A stretch of 64,000 bases of DNA from Glycine soja (lineage: Eukaryota; Streptophyta; Magnoliopsida; Fabales; Fabaceae). Both the position numbers and the translations under genes were made by a program. The stretch covers positions 436,501 to 500,500 of the forward strand of contig NC_041005.1 of assembly GCF_004193775.1 (NCBI RefSeq). The letters run 5' to 3'. Positions 1 through 13,523 of this stretch are shown here, piece after piece. The notes beneath the pieces were generated by a model. The model had not been told where the DNA came from. It saw only the letters and a list, made by a program, of their open reading frames with translations, and searched no databases. Position 1 is the stretch's first letter. Every line of letters begins with the position of its first letter.

Positions 1-50
1 CGGAAGTTAAATATTAACCTTGGTTAGTCGGATATAAAGTATAAACTTAC

Positions 51-1363
51 TCTGACGGACATGCTGAAGCTTCTGCAAAAATCACTGGTGGCAGAGGAGG
101 CAGTGATGGCAGGGGAGGCAATGATGGCAGGGGTGGTAGTGATGGCAGGGGTGGCAGGGGTGGCAATGGCGGCAATGGCGGAAATCCTGGTACTGGAGGT
201 AGATTGAAATGTGGTGGAGGCTTGGTTGGTGTGTCTGGTGCTGGGACTGGGTTGGAAGATGTAGAACAGTACTGCATGGGTTGTGCAGGCTGAGCAAGGA
301 GAGAATCCACTGTATACATCTCCATGTCAAACATCCTAAACATGAGTTTTGGATTTTGTGAAGGACCAGCCACTTCACCACAACCCGTTGACCCTTGACC
401 ACTGCCCGAGACATGGGCAGAACAACCACTCAAGTCGGGTGCGCCATCGAACCTCATTGTATAGCTTCCAAACCAGTTTGTTGTTTCTTCTCTTGACATT
501 GTAATTTGTCCATTACTGTCAGCACAGGACAGAGTTACTTTTGCACCTGTATCAAGCAAGAAGGAGCATGGCAATAAAAAAATGTGGATTGTGACCAAGC
601 ATCATTTATCATCTTAATGACACCTGTAATCTTTTCAAACTTCATTTATTGGAAGAAGAAAGTAAGGGGTTGACTTGTCCATACTTTTTATCTACCCAAA
701 GACCGTTAGGCGGCACTTACTAAAGCTAAGAGGCAAAAATGATTCTTTCACTTCACATTTCACAAGATCTGAGCAAGGGAGATAAAAAGCAGATAAATGT
801 TATTGGTACATAAATTTTTACCTCAAAATTTATAAATGAAAGAAAAGGGAGAAGAATACAAGGTGTATAATATCTATATAAGAGGTGTGAACTGTGAATT
901 ACAAATCAACCTTAATAATTATTATAAAGTCAATAAGTGTATTAAACAATATTATAAAAAATTAATCTATCTTTAGAATTTGACAAAATAATTATTTAAA
1001 AAAAATACTAAATTTAACAGTCAGTCAGCACCATTTGTATTCTGTAGAAAAAAAGTCAGGCGTAAACATTTTTCAAAACATATTTAAAAAAGATTGTGAA
1101 TAACAATAACCAATCACTTGAAAACAGAATGTTTCGTGCATGTGGGTGGAGTACATTACTTCAAGTTCCAACCAGAGACAAGAACAAAAATGTTGAAGGA
1201 TTTAGATCTCACCATTAATAGGATAATCGAAAAGGGATCTCTGTCCGTCTTTGCATTGGTCACAGAAGACAGTGCCAGTGACCATGGTGTCTGCCTGCGT
1301 TCCATCAATGGCCACTGAAAGAATGAGAAATGCTGCAAAGAAAAGCTTCTCCGGTAAGTCCAT
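51..1363 (-). CDS. Pollen Ole e 1-like / proline-rich wall protein, partial (3' end off window)
   Basis: Two exons lie in the window. Exon 1 (1363..1213) encodes a signal peptide beginning MDLPEKLFFAAF, then TMVTGTVFCDQC, the Ole e 1-type N-terminus with paired Cys. Its donor is G|GTGAGA. Exon 2 (546..51) begins after ATACAG and restores the frame (N-G-A-K-V-T-L-S-C). It carries further Cys residues and a long proline-rich run of PLPPLP/PSLPPLP repeats, visible as GGCAGG/GGTGGCA repeats in the DNA. The frame meets TAA at 49..47, but that TAA sits inside a perfect donor GA|GTAAGT at 50-45. Related plant proteins continue with a conserved C-terminal domain after '..EASACP'. I therefore infer that the gene continues left of base 1, and that the visible part is about 215 residues. 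An alternative in-frame ATG at 1501 would lengthen the leader; 1363 gives a better signal peptide. Function is inferred to be an extracellular wall structural protein. Confidence 0.8.
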
Positions 1364-1501
1364 GAATACAACTGGAAGCTCACTGAGCAAAAGCAAAGAA
1401 CTAAGAAATGGATTTGAGGGATCAGAACGTGAAGAATACTTAAATAGCTGAATGCTAGCGAGGAAAAAAGTGAATTGAATAAGCACTAAATGGAGGCTCA
1501 T

Positions 1502-4064
1502 TTCTTAGTTCTAACCTTCAACTGCTACATTTAATGCTGTATTGTACCAAAAATCATTTTCAAATGCGATTGAAAGTTTGAAGACAGTACGGTATTCATT
1601 TATGTTAGATGCTAAGAGTCGAAATAGCTACCGTGTAGAAAATTTAACATATTACGCTAATGTTAGTAATAATTCACCATTCCTTTTTTTTATTAGGAAA
1701 AAAATAAGGATTATTGACCGTTCAATGAGTTCATTCTAATAAGATTATTAAACTCAAGAGTTTAAGTAGATTTGTGAGAGTTTCATATTCAAACTTATAG
1801 ACCCGTGAGAGTTCCATACTCAACTTGTAGACTCATAACATATAAAAATAATAACAAAATATCTATAAATAACATACTAATTAAACATTTCAACAATATA
1901 ATAAAATAAAATAGTAAATTATGAAGTTCAAAATATTTAAATAACCAAGTCTAGTAATAATACATCACTCCTGGATAATAACTTGCAGAGGTTATAATAG
2001 TGGTATATCATTCTCATAGAGGATTTGATGTTATTAAAGAATAAGGATGTGATATTATTAAAGGTGAAAATTTGTATTTAAGAATAACACGCTAAATGAA
2101 AATATGTTGAAGGTTAAATAGACAGAAAACAACAAAAAATGACTTACATTTTGACCTAATTTTTTTAACTTGTTAATTCGTTGACTCAATGAATTTGTCC
2201 AGAGTCTATTAAAAAAGAGTTTACTCAAGAGTCAATTCGCAGAGAACAAGTGGACTCGTAAACTCGTAAAAGTTAGCGAGTTAACTCGAGAGTTTGATAA
2301 CCATAGATTGTAATATAAAAAATGTGGTAAATTTATGAAGAAAATTTGTTCTTAATAACTCTTTTTTCTTGTATTTTAAATTATCCCAGAAGTTTTAAAT
2401 GAAAAGATCGTTACTTCCTCATCATGTGTGTAATTTGAATCTACTTTACATGGTTTATCAATTATGAAAAAGAGTATTGTTTTTTTTACGAATATAGAAG
2501 TATTCTTTTCACATGTTTTACAAAGTTTTTTTGTACAATTTTTACAGAGTTGTTTGATAATATGTCATTATATTTTCTAAAGATTTTTTTTTACGATATT
2601 GTATAAGAGTAAGTTTTATTTATTTTTTATTTTTTTACTTTGAAGTATAGAGGTTTATTTAAAAGTAAGTTTGATCCTCGTTGCTGTCAATGTAAAAAAA
2701 AGTATAAAAGTTTTAAGATAATTTCCGGAACCAACAGGTTTAAAAGAAAACTCTTATGAAAGTTTTGAAGGAATTATGAATGAGAAAATAATATAGAATG
2801 AACAGGCAAATCTTCAGATTTAATTAAAGAAATTCGATCGGTCCAGCTGCTCCTTCAGGAGCGGCACTCGTTTATACTATAAATTGACTTTTTTTAAAAG
2901 CAAATCATGTCATGTACAGGACAATTAATTCCACATAGTGAGGGCCATACAAACAATGCACGAAGCCAGGAAGGGAAAATACGGTGATTCATGGCGGAAT
3001 GTCACGGTTAGAATTACTAGTAAGACAGTAATCATGTGTTATGGAAGCATACGTGGGGGGTTCTAATTTCTATGAGCTGATGGTGCCATGGCGGTACGTA
3101 CTTTATGAGTATTTAGTGAGCCGTCGAGGTAGCCAGAAACATTAATGGAAAAATAAAAATCCCCAACTGTCGGAAAAATAAGCTCCTTGTGTGAACTGTA
3201 TCTTGTTCAAATTTAGTAAACTTTTCTACTTTCCAACCACAAGATCACATGTTAATGCCAGGATTTATTAGTTCCACACTATTGTTGTATACAGCCTGAT
3301 TATATCTGTACTCCAATCATTCTTTTAATCTATAGCTTTACAAAGTAATTTTGTTTTATTTTATCTGTTTTTTTTTAATATATGAAACATGATTTATTTT
3401 TAAGTTTTTATTACTGATATTTGAATTCTGAACAAAATTATCAATTATCAAAAATATAAATAAGATATTAGTTTCTTTGGGGAAAATTACCCAAAACGCA
3501 GAAGGGGTATATAAGTAAAAATGGTATTCCAAAAGCAATTCCCTTGAGTTCATTTTGTTTCGAGTTGAAAGAAAACTATATCCACCAACTAATAACTAAT
3601 CCACAGTTGCTACAAAAGATCATGCTAACAATAAATTTAAATGCTCGTTAACCGAAATCAACATATTAATACCTGATCAATAAAAGAATCAATAGAATCA
3701 GGTAACTGAATAACAAGTACGATCGAGCTAACGTCCTACAAAAAAAGCAGGAAAGAAACACATTGCACTGGCTATCATGGATGATAAAACATACCATGAA
3801 ATCACTCTTAAGAGTGTTGCAATGTGGTAGCAATCCCCATTTCAGTTTGAAAAAGATTGCTTGAATCGCGATTAGCGAATCACACATTGTATAAGATGGT
3901 TCCTATGGTAGTTGTATACAATAGCCTGCAAATAGTCAGAAAACTATAGCATCACAAGCAATCTACACTGCAATGCTCCAAATCATGAATCCACTAGGTT
4001 TATACCATTGTATTATTGCTAGATGCTAGTAGAATAGGTTCTCTTACGTCAATCTCGGGAAAAG
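1502..4064. other. AT-rich intergenic region
   Basis: No gene was recognised here. A stretch at about 1745-2305 is littered with ACTCAAGAGTTT/ACTCGAGAGTTT motifs. Its ends are loosely inverted (TTAAACTCAAGAG at the left, CTCGAGAGTTTGATAA at the right), possibly an old MITE-like insertion, but no clean target duplication was found. 2830-3250 is less AT-rich without a sustained coding frame. The 3' UTR of the NIPA-type gene should lie in 3700-4064. Confidence 0.5.
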
Positions 4065-6484
4065 TCACTTTTCAACATAATCTGAACCATGTAAAAGGTT
4101 CAGGTGTCCATCCTCAATGCGCTTTACCAAGTCCTCACCAATGTACCATGTTAAGGACCCTGCATCAAATAGCAATTCAAAGTAATCACTGGATCAGGTT
4201 TACTCCCTGTAAATTAAGAAATCTCTTTCTGCTGCGAGAGATTCTATGCACAATTGATAATTACAGGAAATAAGAAGATACAATCACGAATCCATAATTC
4301 AAGGGATTTCGGCCTGGACACATTTCAAACAAAAAATAAATTGATGATTGGTAATTAGGCATGCGCAATTGATTGAAAGTAACATGTAATTTGTACCTTG
4401 TTTGTTGGATTGTTCTTGTTCTCTTGTCGCATGCAATAAGATTGTTCCTGAAAGAACAATGACAAATCCACATATCTCAGAGGCTATGCTACCTGCACTC
4501 TGCTCAGACCAATCCTGCACAGAAAATTAAAGCAACCAAAAAGTCAAGCTTTCAACAAAAGAAGACCTTCCATATAGCACCAAATGAATCCAAGAATATG
4601 AATATGTCATGATACCTTAAACATTATCACACTAGCAATAATGGTCAGAGTTGTGAACATGACATAATATACGGGAGAGACAATTGCGGTGTTAAATGTA
4701 TCCAGTGCCTGAAACATAGTTCCATAGTGCCAAAATGTTCAAGATTAGTTACAAGATCAAGGAAACTAAGATAGGCCTTAGATCTCTGATAGGAAAAGCC
4801 ATATTAGGGCAGTAAAAACAACAGTATTGAAATAAGAAAACTTTAGATCAAAGACACATGCCGAAAGATTAACAGAGTACCATTTAAAAGATTTGGCTTC
4901 ATACTTCTAAGAATTAATTTGAATGGGTTGTTTATTTAAGTTTGTATCAAGTGCAAGAACTCAATATTTTCATGCACAAAAATGTGAAAATTCTAAAGAT
5001 TGATCTGATGCCAACTACATTTATAGTTTCTTATCAAATTATCAAGCACAACGTATCGTTTTCCACTCTCAATAATTTTACACCATAGGTTAAATGTAAT
5101 TAACTAGTAAAGTGGGTCCAATTGATAATATACTTTACAGAAAATGCTATTGCCTCGCATATTTTGGCTATAATATATATAACTCCTTAAATTGCACTAC
5201 TAAAACCTCTTCAGAAAAGATTTTGAAAAGATGATGAGGCATCTGCAGGTCATATATAGCATGCACATCAGCACATAGATAGTCAGTCAATCAACACAAG
5301 CTTCTACCTCAACCAATACTGAACAAAGAGAGCAGACAGCAATTTGTGGAATGCTTAAACAAATATAGAAAAAGGTGACCTTCAATACATTGATGAACAA
5401 TAATATATGGTTTTGCATGAGGCTAAATTTGATAACTAAGCACTCACCTTGTTCAGGTAATTCAACTGTGTAATGATACATATGACAGTCACGGTAAGAA
5501 AAAACCAAGTTTGAGGATATGTTAATTGACTTGTTCCCTCCAATGTAAGCTTGATTGCGATCCCTATGGCTTTTGTGCTCATAACCTGAATAGTTTAGTT
5601 AGTTTGTGAATTACAATATCAATATGAAGCTTCCATCAAAGTGATTGGCGAAAACAAAAGTACCAAAAGTGAGCCAATTAACGAGCAAATTCCCAAGTAA
5701 ACCAGCATATTTGTCTGTCCGTAGCGAGGTTCAAAATGCAAAATCAAGGCTAAAACTACCGAAACTGCCGCCGCCACATAAACTAGAAATACTGAAGAAA
5801 AAAAGAGAGATTATGAGAAACACCACTTTATGGACCGGAAATGAACTTATTATAAGAGTGAAAAATAAGAAAAACAAACACGGTTGAGTGGCGAGATCCC
5901 ATATTTCTTGGACAGAATTTAAAGCATGCTCTTGAGGTGCATGGATGACAATGAGAACTGAACCCACAATGCAGAAGACACATCCCAAAATGCCCATCTT
6001 CTGAAGCTTTTCCTTGAGCAAGAAGTGAGCCAAAACAGCACTATATATCCAGATAGATAAAGATGGGGTTGAGTGAGTTTGAAAAGAAAGTCATACTAAG
6101 AGTGATGAGAAGTGTTGTTAATATAATACCTGACAATAATACTTAGTGCACCAAGGGGAGTAACGAGAAGTGCAGGAGCATATATATAAGCGACAAAATT
6201 TGCAACCTCCCCAATAAGCACTGTGAGGAATTAGAAAGAGTTGGTGTTAGTGAGAAAGCATAGTAAGAGTCTAACAGAGAGAGCGAGTGAGTTAGTTAGT
6301 TACTTGTAAGCATGCCAGCCCACCAAAGTGGCTGGAGTAGATAAGAATAGCCGCCAACTCCTGCGCGAGTGCCGTGGGTGGCAGCCTGCTTAAGACCCTT
6401 CTTTTTGAGGACGAAGCTTGCTCCTATGAACACACCCGATGCCACAGCAAGAACCAAACCCTTTGAGTTCTCTGCAATCCCCAT
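4065..6484 (-). CDS. NIPA-type probable magnesium transporter (DUF803 family)
   Basis: An eight-exon gene assembled by hand: 6484..6304, 6220..6130, 6040..5880, 5791..5664, 5585..5448, 4708..4616, 4514..4397, 4159..4065, stop TGA. Coding length is 1005 bp (334 aa) and all phases agree. Hallmarks in order are [12 protein letters not shown] near the N-terminus, [105 protein letters not shown] and [17 protein letters not shown]. The C-tail reads [18 protein letters not shown]. About nine membrane helices are expected. Plant NIPA proteins are usually described as endomembrane Mg2+ transporters; transport here is inferred from family only. Length and exon pattern look complete. The exon 3 donor offers two GTs two bases apart (see findings). 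The ATG at 6484 starts the conserved [13 protein letters not shown]. Confidence 0.92.
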
Positions 6485-6589
6485 CACTATCACTATCACT
6501 CTCACTCTAACGCTCTCTACACACTTCACCACTTTTTCATCATTTTTTTTTCCTCCGCGGAACCTTCCTCTCCTGCTTCGCGACAACGT

Positions 6590-9500
6590 ACGCCTTCATT
6601 CTTGCTTCGCGGAACCTCATTTCTCTATTTCTTTACTTACGTACGCTACAATCATAAATTTATCTCAATATTTTTAAAATTAATTACAACACTATTCATA
6701 TCATACCTTTCTGCCTATAAGTTTCTAATTTATGCAATTGCAGGGTTTCAAATAGTATGAACATCATTTTAAATATGAAATCTTCATATTATTCAACAAA
6801 TTTGTACAAGATTGCTATGTAATATTATAGTAAAATTCAAACATCTTTTTTTTTGGAAGGCAAAACTAAAATTCAAACATGTATTAGTTCAAGAGAAAGG
6901 AATTCAAATCTCTAAGCTTATAATTTTGAATATAATACAACTTCTTTCTTTCAATTCTTAAGACTGTCTATAGAAAAAAAAAAAAAAAAAACAAAAGCAT
7001 TCCCCTGAAATGGAAGACAATGAATTTTTTTTTTATCATGCACTTAGCCGTAAGACTTTCACTTCAAAACTCTTAAAATTACCAACAGTATCCAAGCACG
7101 TCAATGTTCCAAAAGGATAAAAGAAGGAAAAAAAGTAGAGTTGTGAGTATTTGATTTACGCGTTGTGAAACAATAGATTAACACTAAAAAATATTGTATA
7201 ATTTTTGCATTTTTCAATTGATTTCACGTGATAATTAAAATATAATTGCGTTCCCGAGGTTGATCCAAACAGACGGAGAGTGAGTCGTAATCCCAATGAT
7301 ACTCAAGTAGTAGTTAGTTTCATGTTTCGGGGAGCATACATTGTGCATTTATGCTGCACTTAGTATAATAATTTTGAAGGAAACCTCCTCATTTGACGTC
7401 TTCTGTTAAGTTTATGTACAGCTAAAGTTAGATAAATTACCCAGACCCAGAACAACTCGACTTTATTCTTAAAAAAAAAAAAAAAACTCGATTTATAGCA
7501 GAATCCCAAACCCCTCTGGATCAAGACTTTCATGTTATACTCCGGCCCAAATGCCCCAAGAAGTCCCTAAAATTAAATTAAAAGAGAAAAGTAGAAGTGA
7601 AAAAGAGGTAGGAATGTTTACGTGTCCACTTCACTCTGAAAAAAATTCACTATCTAAACCAAATCAATTATATATTATTGTTATTTTTATTTTTATTCAT
7701 ATGTTATTTTTTTATAATTTATGTTATTATTTAATTGGTGTAACCATGTAATCCGGTTACACTAAAATATATTATTTACATTTTTTATGACAATATTATT
7801 TATTAAATTTGAGACAAAATCATATAACAGATTTTCTCTTTCTTTTTGTTGGATACCCGGTTCAATAACATGAACCGAACCACCCATTCAACATAGGGTT
7901 AATTTGGCTTACGTTAGGAAAAAAAAAAAAATCTAAAACCCAAACAATTAAAATTAATTTATTTGAATTTTATTTTTCCCAAATATGAAGTAAATCAAAC
8001 CCATAAACACCCATAAAAAGCGGGTTAATCTATCTTAACCTGCCATCAACCAGCCTAATAAAGTGAGGCAAAGAGATTTAACTTGCTATAGAAAGTAGGT
8101 CAAGAAATTTTGATTGATAAAAAAATGTGTTAGAATGAGTATTTTTGAGTATGTTGCTAATGCTCTTTTAGTATTATTGACAATTTAGATAACAAATAAT
8201 AGTTTATTTAGTTTTATACAACGAATACTAATTTATAAAAAAAAAACCCTAACATATGGATTTAAAATATTAATCTATAACTATTACTTTTTTTTTGGAA
8301 TTATAAAATTATGAATAGGATTAATTCATGAATCTTAATATATTTTAATTAATAATTTTAAAAAAATATTTAAAAGAGTGTGCTTATTAAAGTGTGTTCC
8401 TCACACTTGTTATAATATCACATCAAGTAAATTACTTCAATAAAACAAATCAGATCAAGTAAATATGCAAAGGTTCACCTGGTAAGAAAGTTGAAGGATG
8501 CCATGGATACATAGATGTTTTATGAGGAATATATTTAATTACAAGCGGATGAAAATTAGTTAAATTATATTCTTTTATATAGAGATAGACAAGTAATCGA
8601 TGGAATTCCAAATAGAGGTATTGCAATTTCTTTTTTCTAGTGAGAGAAGCTACAAAAATGTGGAAATGGCCAATTTTTTTTTAAATTTTGCATTTATCCT
8701 TTTTGGGTAGAGATGACTAGTCCTTTTAACACACTTGATAAGAAACTAATGTGTGTAATATATTTATCATTTTAAGAACTTTGTAAATAAAGGTGTTTAA
8801 TAACTAAAAACATACTACCTTTTTCTGTACTTATTATAAGATTTAATTAATTTATTTATTACAATTAAAAATTTTGATTAATTTAAGTGAGAGCATTCAA
8901 TTTGTTCTGATGAATTAATATTCTTTTCTTTCTAAAACTATGTTTATGAATAGAACTATTTTTTTGTCATGTGTGAATAGAACTAATAAATGTTAATAAG
9001 TTGTATTTCTCTCGTTTTAACATTATTTTAGATATATTTTTTTAAAAAAATAATTAATATAATGAACATTTAGGATTAGATCTTATAGAAAATATGTATC
9101 CATATTTTTAATTTGGACCTTATAAAAAAGATGGAAGGCAATAATATTCTTTGGATATTAAAATTATATATTAAATTTATATTTTTTGTTTATAATTTTA
9201 AAAAAAATTCATGATTATTGTGGAAGAAATTTAATAAAAGATACTATAAAGTGATGATAATTACTGCATGTGTAAGTTCTATCACATTCAAAAGCACAAT
9301 AATTATTGTATAAGTTCTATCCAGTAATAAAAAGAATCGATTAGGAATACTACTCCTACTAATAGGGAAGAGGGTTGAATAATTTAAATGAAACATTGAA
9401 TTCGAATTTCATTATGATCGCTGTAGTGTCATAAAAGAGAGAAATGAACTTTAAATTAAGCAGAAATTAAAAATAATTAAGGAGGGGAATAGATAGATAA

Positions 9501-9630
9501 TTAATCCTAACTTTATTTAAGGTAACAGTAGCATGATTTATATGATGACCAAACTAAAATCAGAAAACAGAATGAAGATCTCAACATGATTCCACTGAGA
9601 GAAGAGAAGCGGCTAGCATCAGCCACACCC
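6590..9630. other. AT-rich intergenic region
   Basis: No coding exon was recognised. There are poly(A) runs (about 6976-6993, 7470-7485, 7919-7931) and long T-rich tracts. 7850-8060 contains repeated GGTTCAAT / CATGAACCG-like words that resemble degraded retroelement sequence, too weak to assign. The promoter of the NIPA-type gene is expected just right of 6484. Confidence 0.4.
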
Positions 9631-9641
9631 ACCTTACGTGT

Positions 9642-10160
9642 CTAGGAGAGTTGACCGGAGTCAGCAACAACGACGGGTTTGGAGGTCTTACCGGAGCTGG
9701 ACCCCACCTTCTCGATGTCCTTCACGACGTCAAGGCCCTCCACAACCTGTCCGAAAACCACGTGCTTCCCGTCGAGCCACTCCGTCTTAACGGTGCAGAT
9801 GAAGAACTGAGACCCGTTCGTGCCAGGTCCGGCGTTTGCCATCGAAAGAATGCCGGGGCCCGTGTGCTTCTTTATGAAGTTCTCGTCCGCAAACTTGGAC
9901 CCGTAGATGGACTCACCACCGGTCCCGTTACCGGCGGTGAAGTCTCCGCCCTGGCACATGAAGTTCGGAATCACGCGGTGGAAGGTGGAGCCCTTGTAGT
10001 GGAGGGGCTTCCCGCTGCGGCCCACGCCCTTCTCGCCGGTGCAGAGGGCGCGGAAGTTCTCAGCGGTGCGAGGAGTCGTGTCGGCGTACAGCTCCATCAC
10101 TATGCGCCCCGCCGGTTGGCCTCCAATGGTCATGTCGAAGTAGACCTTAGGGTTCGCCAT
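9642..10160 (-). CDS. Cytosolic cyclophilin, peptidyl-prolyl cis-trans isomerase
   Basis: Single-exon frame of 172 aa starting [19 protein letters not shown]. It catalyses cis-trans isomerisation of X-Pro bonds and binds cyclosporin A in well-studied relatives. The catalytic core is visible: [15 protein letters not shown] (Arg and Phe of the active site), [14 protein letters not shown] and the Trp of [11 protein letters not shown]. The plant-specific insertion [16 protein letters not shown] after residue 40 marks a single-domain plant cytosolic CYP. There is no signal or transit peptide, and the C-terminus is DSGQLS. Coding GC is far higher than the surroundings, typical of this intronless family. 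It stands alone, with no coding neighbour within 3 kb. Full length and intact. Confidence 0.97.
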   Translation of the reverse strand: MANPKVYFDMTIGGQPAGRIVMELYADTTPRTAENFRALCTGEKGVGRSGKPLHYKGSTFHRVIPNFMCQGGDFTAGNGTGGESIYGSKFADENFIKKHTGPGILSMANAGPGTNGSQFFICTVKTEWLDGKHVVFGQVVEGLDVVKDIEKVGSSSGKTSKPVVVADSGQLS

Positions 10161-10237
10161 TGTTTCGACCTTTCAATCAATTAGGAATTCAACAACCAAC
10201 AAGACAGATCCAGTTTTACTGACTTAGGGAGGAGACG

Positions 10238-10276
10238 TATAAATAGCCCAATGCCCCTTCCATTGCGACACGTGGC
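10238..10276 (-). promoter_or_regulatory. Cyclophilin core promoter: TATA box plus G-box/ABRE
   Basis: Reading the minus strand, CCACGTGTCGC (core CACGTG at 10274-10269) lies about 24 bp upstream of TATTTATA (10245-10238), which is about 80 bp upstream of the ATG. CACGTGTC is a classic ABA-responsive/G-box core. Stress and ABA regulation of this cyclophilin is an inference from the motif alone. Confidence 0.6.
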
Positions 10277-10299
10277 TCCTTCTGACCACTACAGTTAAG

Positions 10300-13200
10300 T
10301 TTGGACTTGACTACGATTAGTGGGGGGCAGTGATCGGATTCAATTCCACATACACACAAGATATAATTATTACAAAAACTAACATTTAAAATTTAATTCT
10401 TAAAAAAATAGCCTTATTTTTAGTCCATTCATCCATCAACATCAGTATATGATTGCAAGACACATTTATACTAATAATTAAAAAAATTCTTATTTGGTGT
10501 TTATATTTTATTCTTAAATATTTTTTAAAATTTTATTTAAAAAATTTAGAGAAACACCATGCATGGATTGCCCGAGGGGTTTCGTGGTGCTGCATTGTAT
10601 ACGTGTCGTGCATGCATGGATTCAAATAAATGTGCACATTGATTAATTTGTAGGGAACTGTTCACAGAAGTAGATTACATTTCTTCCAAATCTTCAGATC
10701 CCGAAGCTGACGAGTAAGGTAAGAAAATGAATGGTCAGCAGTATTTGACTAAAAGTATTGATCAAGCTCAGTCCTCAACCCTAATATACATATGTAGATC
10801 ACATTTTGGTTGAGTAAAGTTTTCATGTTGCTAGATCAAAACAATATGAGAGACATTAAGCTCTGTGCCATGTAGCAGGCAAATATTTAAGATACATGAT
10901 TATTGTGATGGATTTTTTTCTTGAGCATCAAAGAGTATTTACTTATTTTAGAATTATAAGGTTGTTTTGGTGTTAAAAATTAAAAAAAAAATAAAAAAAA
11001 TTATGAATTTAATTTTTTTATTAAAAAAACTAATATTTATTGATAAAAAACATTTACTTATTTTTCACGGTGTCTCAATTTCACTAGAACTATATAACCC
11101 AACTTATCTCAAATCTTGGTCTACTTAAACTCTTAAAGTGCTCCGGTCCAATTAACCTTCAACAAAAAACATATTCTAAAATCAATAATCTATTTCTATC
11201 ACATCAACCGTTGACTTAAAAAGGGAGTGAATTCTCTCGTGTTACATTGTCGGTTGAATCCTCTCAAAATTAAATATCACATGAAAAAATTATCACATGA
11301 GAGGATCCAAATCCACTTAAAATACATCAATTAAAATTATGCTTCTCAAAATTCTCTCCTATCACTATATAGATATGAGAAAAATCAACAATATTTTTTT
11401 TTCATATGCCAGTAGTTAAACAAATATTAATTAAGAAATTAAAAATGTCATTAGTATATTTTTTTATTGTTTTTTATGTTTGTTAGTGTAATTTTTTTTA
11501 TTAGTGTAATTATTGGGCAAGTGCGTGTACAAATGGCTACTCCAAAAAAAAAATTATTGCTTAGTAGTATTTTTTTTTTCTGAGGAAAGTCCGAAGTAGT
11601 ATTAGAACACACTTAAATGGTTAATATTAAATTTAAATCATTACAAGATTATTCTATAACTTTTTATCTTTTTTTATTTATAACATATAACTTTTAATCT
11701 TCGACAAGAATAATTATATATTCTCACAATCTTAAAATAAAAAGTATTATCATTTAATACATGCCTCTATAAACTTGACTGGCCACTATATTTTAAGTGA
11801 CAGGATAGTCCAATACTCATAACTTTAAACTATGGTTAAAACCATACATTAGGCTCTCTTTTAATACAGCTAATATACTCGGGTACCGAAGGCTCTCGCT
11901 GTGCTAAACCACCCTTACAATACTCTGAAAATATATCACAAGTCCCTTCCCCTCTCCGATGGCCATGGAAACAAAGGAACAATTATAGTTTTATGGGTTT
12001 TTTGGACCAAAAAGAACATTGGTGGCCTTCTTCATCTTCCCTATTACCTTCTCATAGAGCACGACGGCCCTCCATAAAGGAATTTGCTTCTCCCAACAAT
12101 CAATCATTCAATTGCGCACTATTTATAAATTATCTCCAACCCTCCATCACCAATAACATCCTTTTCTCAAAATTAAATTCTATTTCAAATACGTAGAATA
12201 CAAAAAGGATTGATGAGTAGAAAATCGCACTTTTTTTATATATAAACACAAAGAATATATCAAGTGGGGAAAAAAAAATACTGTCAAACTGACATGCCTC
12301 AGAACAAGCCTCTCAAGTAGAAAATCTGCATAATTGATGTTCACTTTTTTTTTTTTTTCCGTAGCAAATATAGATCAGAACAAGCCTCTCTGCTTTTGCA
12401 CTAATACAGGTAGATTATAGAGACATGCTAAATATCATCTGAGAGAAGGATTTGCCAGATGCTTTAAGAAAAGTAGGGCCCTCCAATGCTGCTGCATAAG
12501 GAATCGATGTATAATAATACAATGAATCCAACGTTTTGGATAAAGAACTCGCTCAAATTAAAGCCTACTAAGACACACTCTTTCACTCTTGAATAAGGCT
12601 CGCACACGAATATTATTTTAGTGAATAAGATGGGCTTGAAAACCAGAACAACCAAAACTGACAGCTTGGTTCCTCCTGGTAAGAATAGCTTCGATTAATT
12701 GGTATCAAGAAGATGGTGTTTTGGACAACCATTCAATAATACCATGTCAATGACCACTTTTGAATCTACAATAATTTTTTTGAATCCCCTTATGTTAATT
12801 TGGATAGCAGTCAAGGCGATGTTAATTTGGTTTATAATTTTTTTTTTATTTTTTAGTTATGCTTATATTAATAATTATACGAATATGAAAGTTATTTTAT
12901 TTTATTTTCTGTTTTTTTTTGTTATCTTTTGAACATGGTAAAATTAGCATTTATTTTATTTTATTCTGAAAATTGGTAAAATAAAATAAAAACTTGAATT
13001 TCTTTTTTCCCCTTCCTTAACAAATGGTACATGCTGTATCCACTAGGCTTTAAGCTCGCTTTCTCAAAAAGTCTAAAAGATGGTTGCTAGATTTCTCCGA
13101 GTTGTCCATGAATATCCTCTTCTTTGGCACTAATGTTTAGTTAATTAGCTCCCAGAGCATTTCAGGTCTTTCATTGCCAACCAAAAAGTTTACGTGGGAA

Positions 13201-13500
13201 TAATGTTACTGAAAAATTAGATATCAATATCACCATAAGGATCATAAAGCATTTTTAAGTTATACGTACTTGTACAAAACTAACAGAGAAACCTTCACTT
13301 ATTAACTCATCACATTCAACTTGGTCACCAAAATTAACTTCAAACTTTCTCAAACAACATTGCTCCATCATTTGTTTTTCTCTTTTACTCTCATTTCCAT
13401 GCTCTTCTGCTCACATTCTGTATCCACTGACATGGATGTTATTCGGATTTTATTGCTAACATAAGAAGCAAAAACGCTAGAAAACGCACATATAAAAAAC
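10300..13500. other. AT-rich intergenic region
   Basis: No gene was recognised. 10560-10620 holds a short palindrome-rich stretch around GCATGCATGGA, with RY-like CATGCATG words. The remainder is poly(A)/(T)-rich. Short open frames near 12.0 and 12.5 kb show no family resemblance or splice-compatible extension. Confidence 0.4.
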
Positions 13501-13523
13501 GTTACTCCGAGAACAATGATAGT

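Noticed and set aside
1745..2305. Possible MITE bounded by ACTCAAGAGTTT-type ends
   Set aside because: The inverted ends match poorly and no target-site duplication was found; mentioned only within the intergenic entry.
9651..10184. 177-codon open frame on the plus strand
   Set aside because: Exact antisense of the high-GC cyclophilin coding sequence; no family features of its own and codon-shadow composition.
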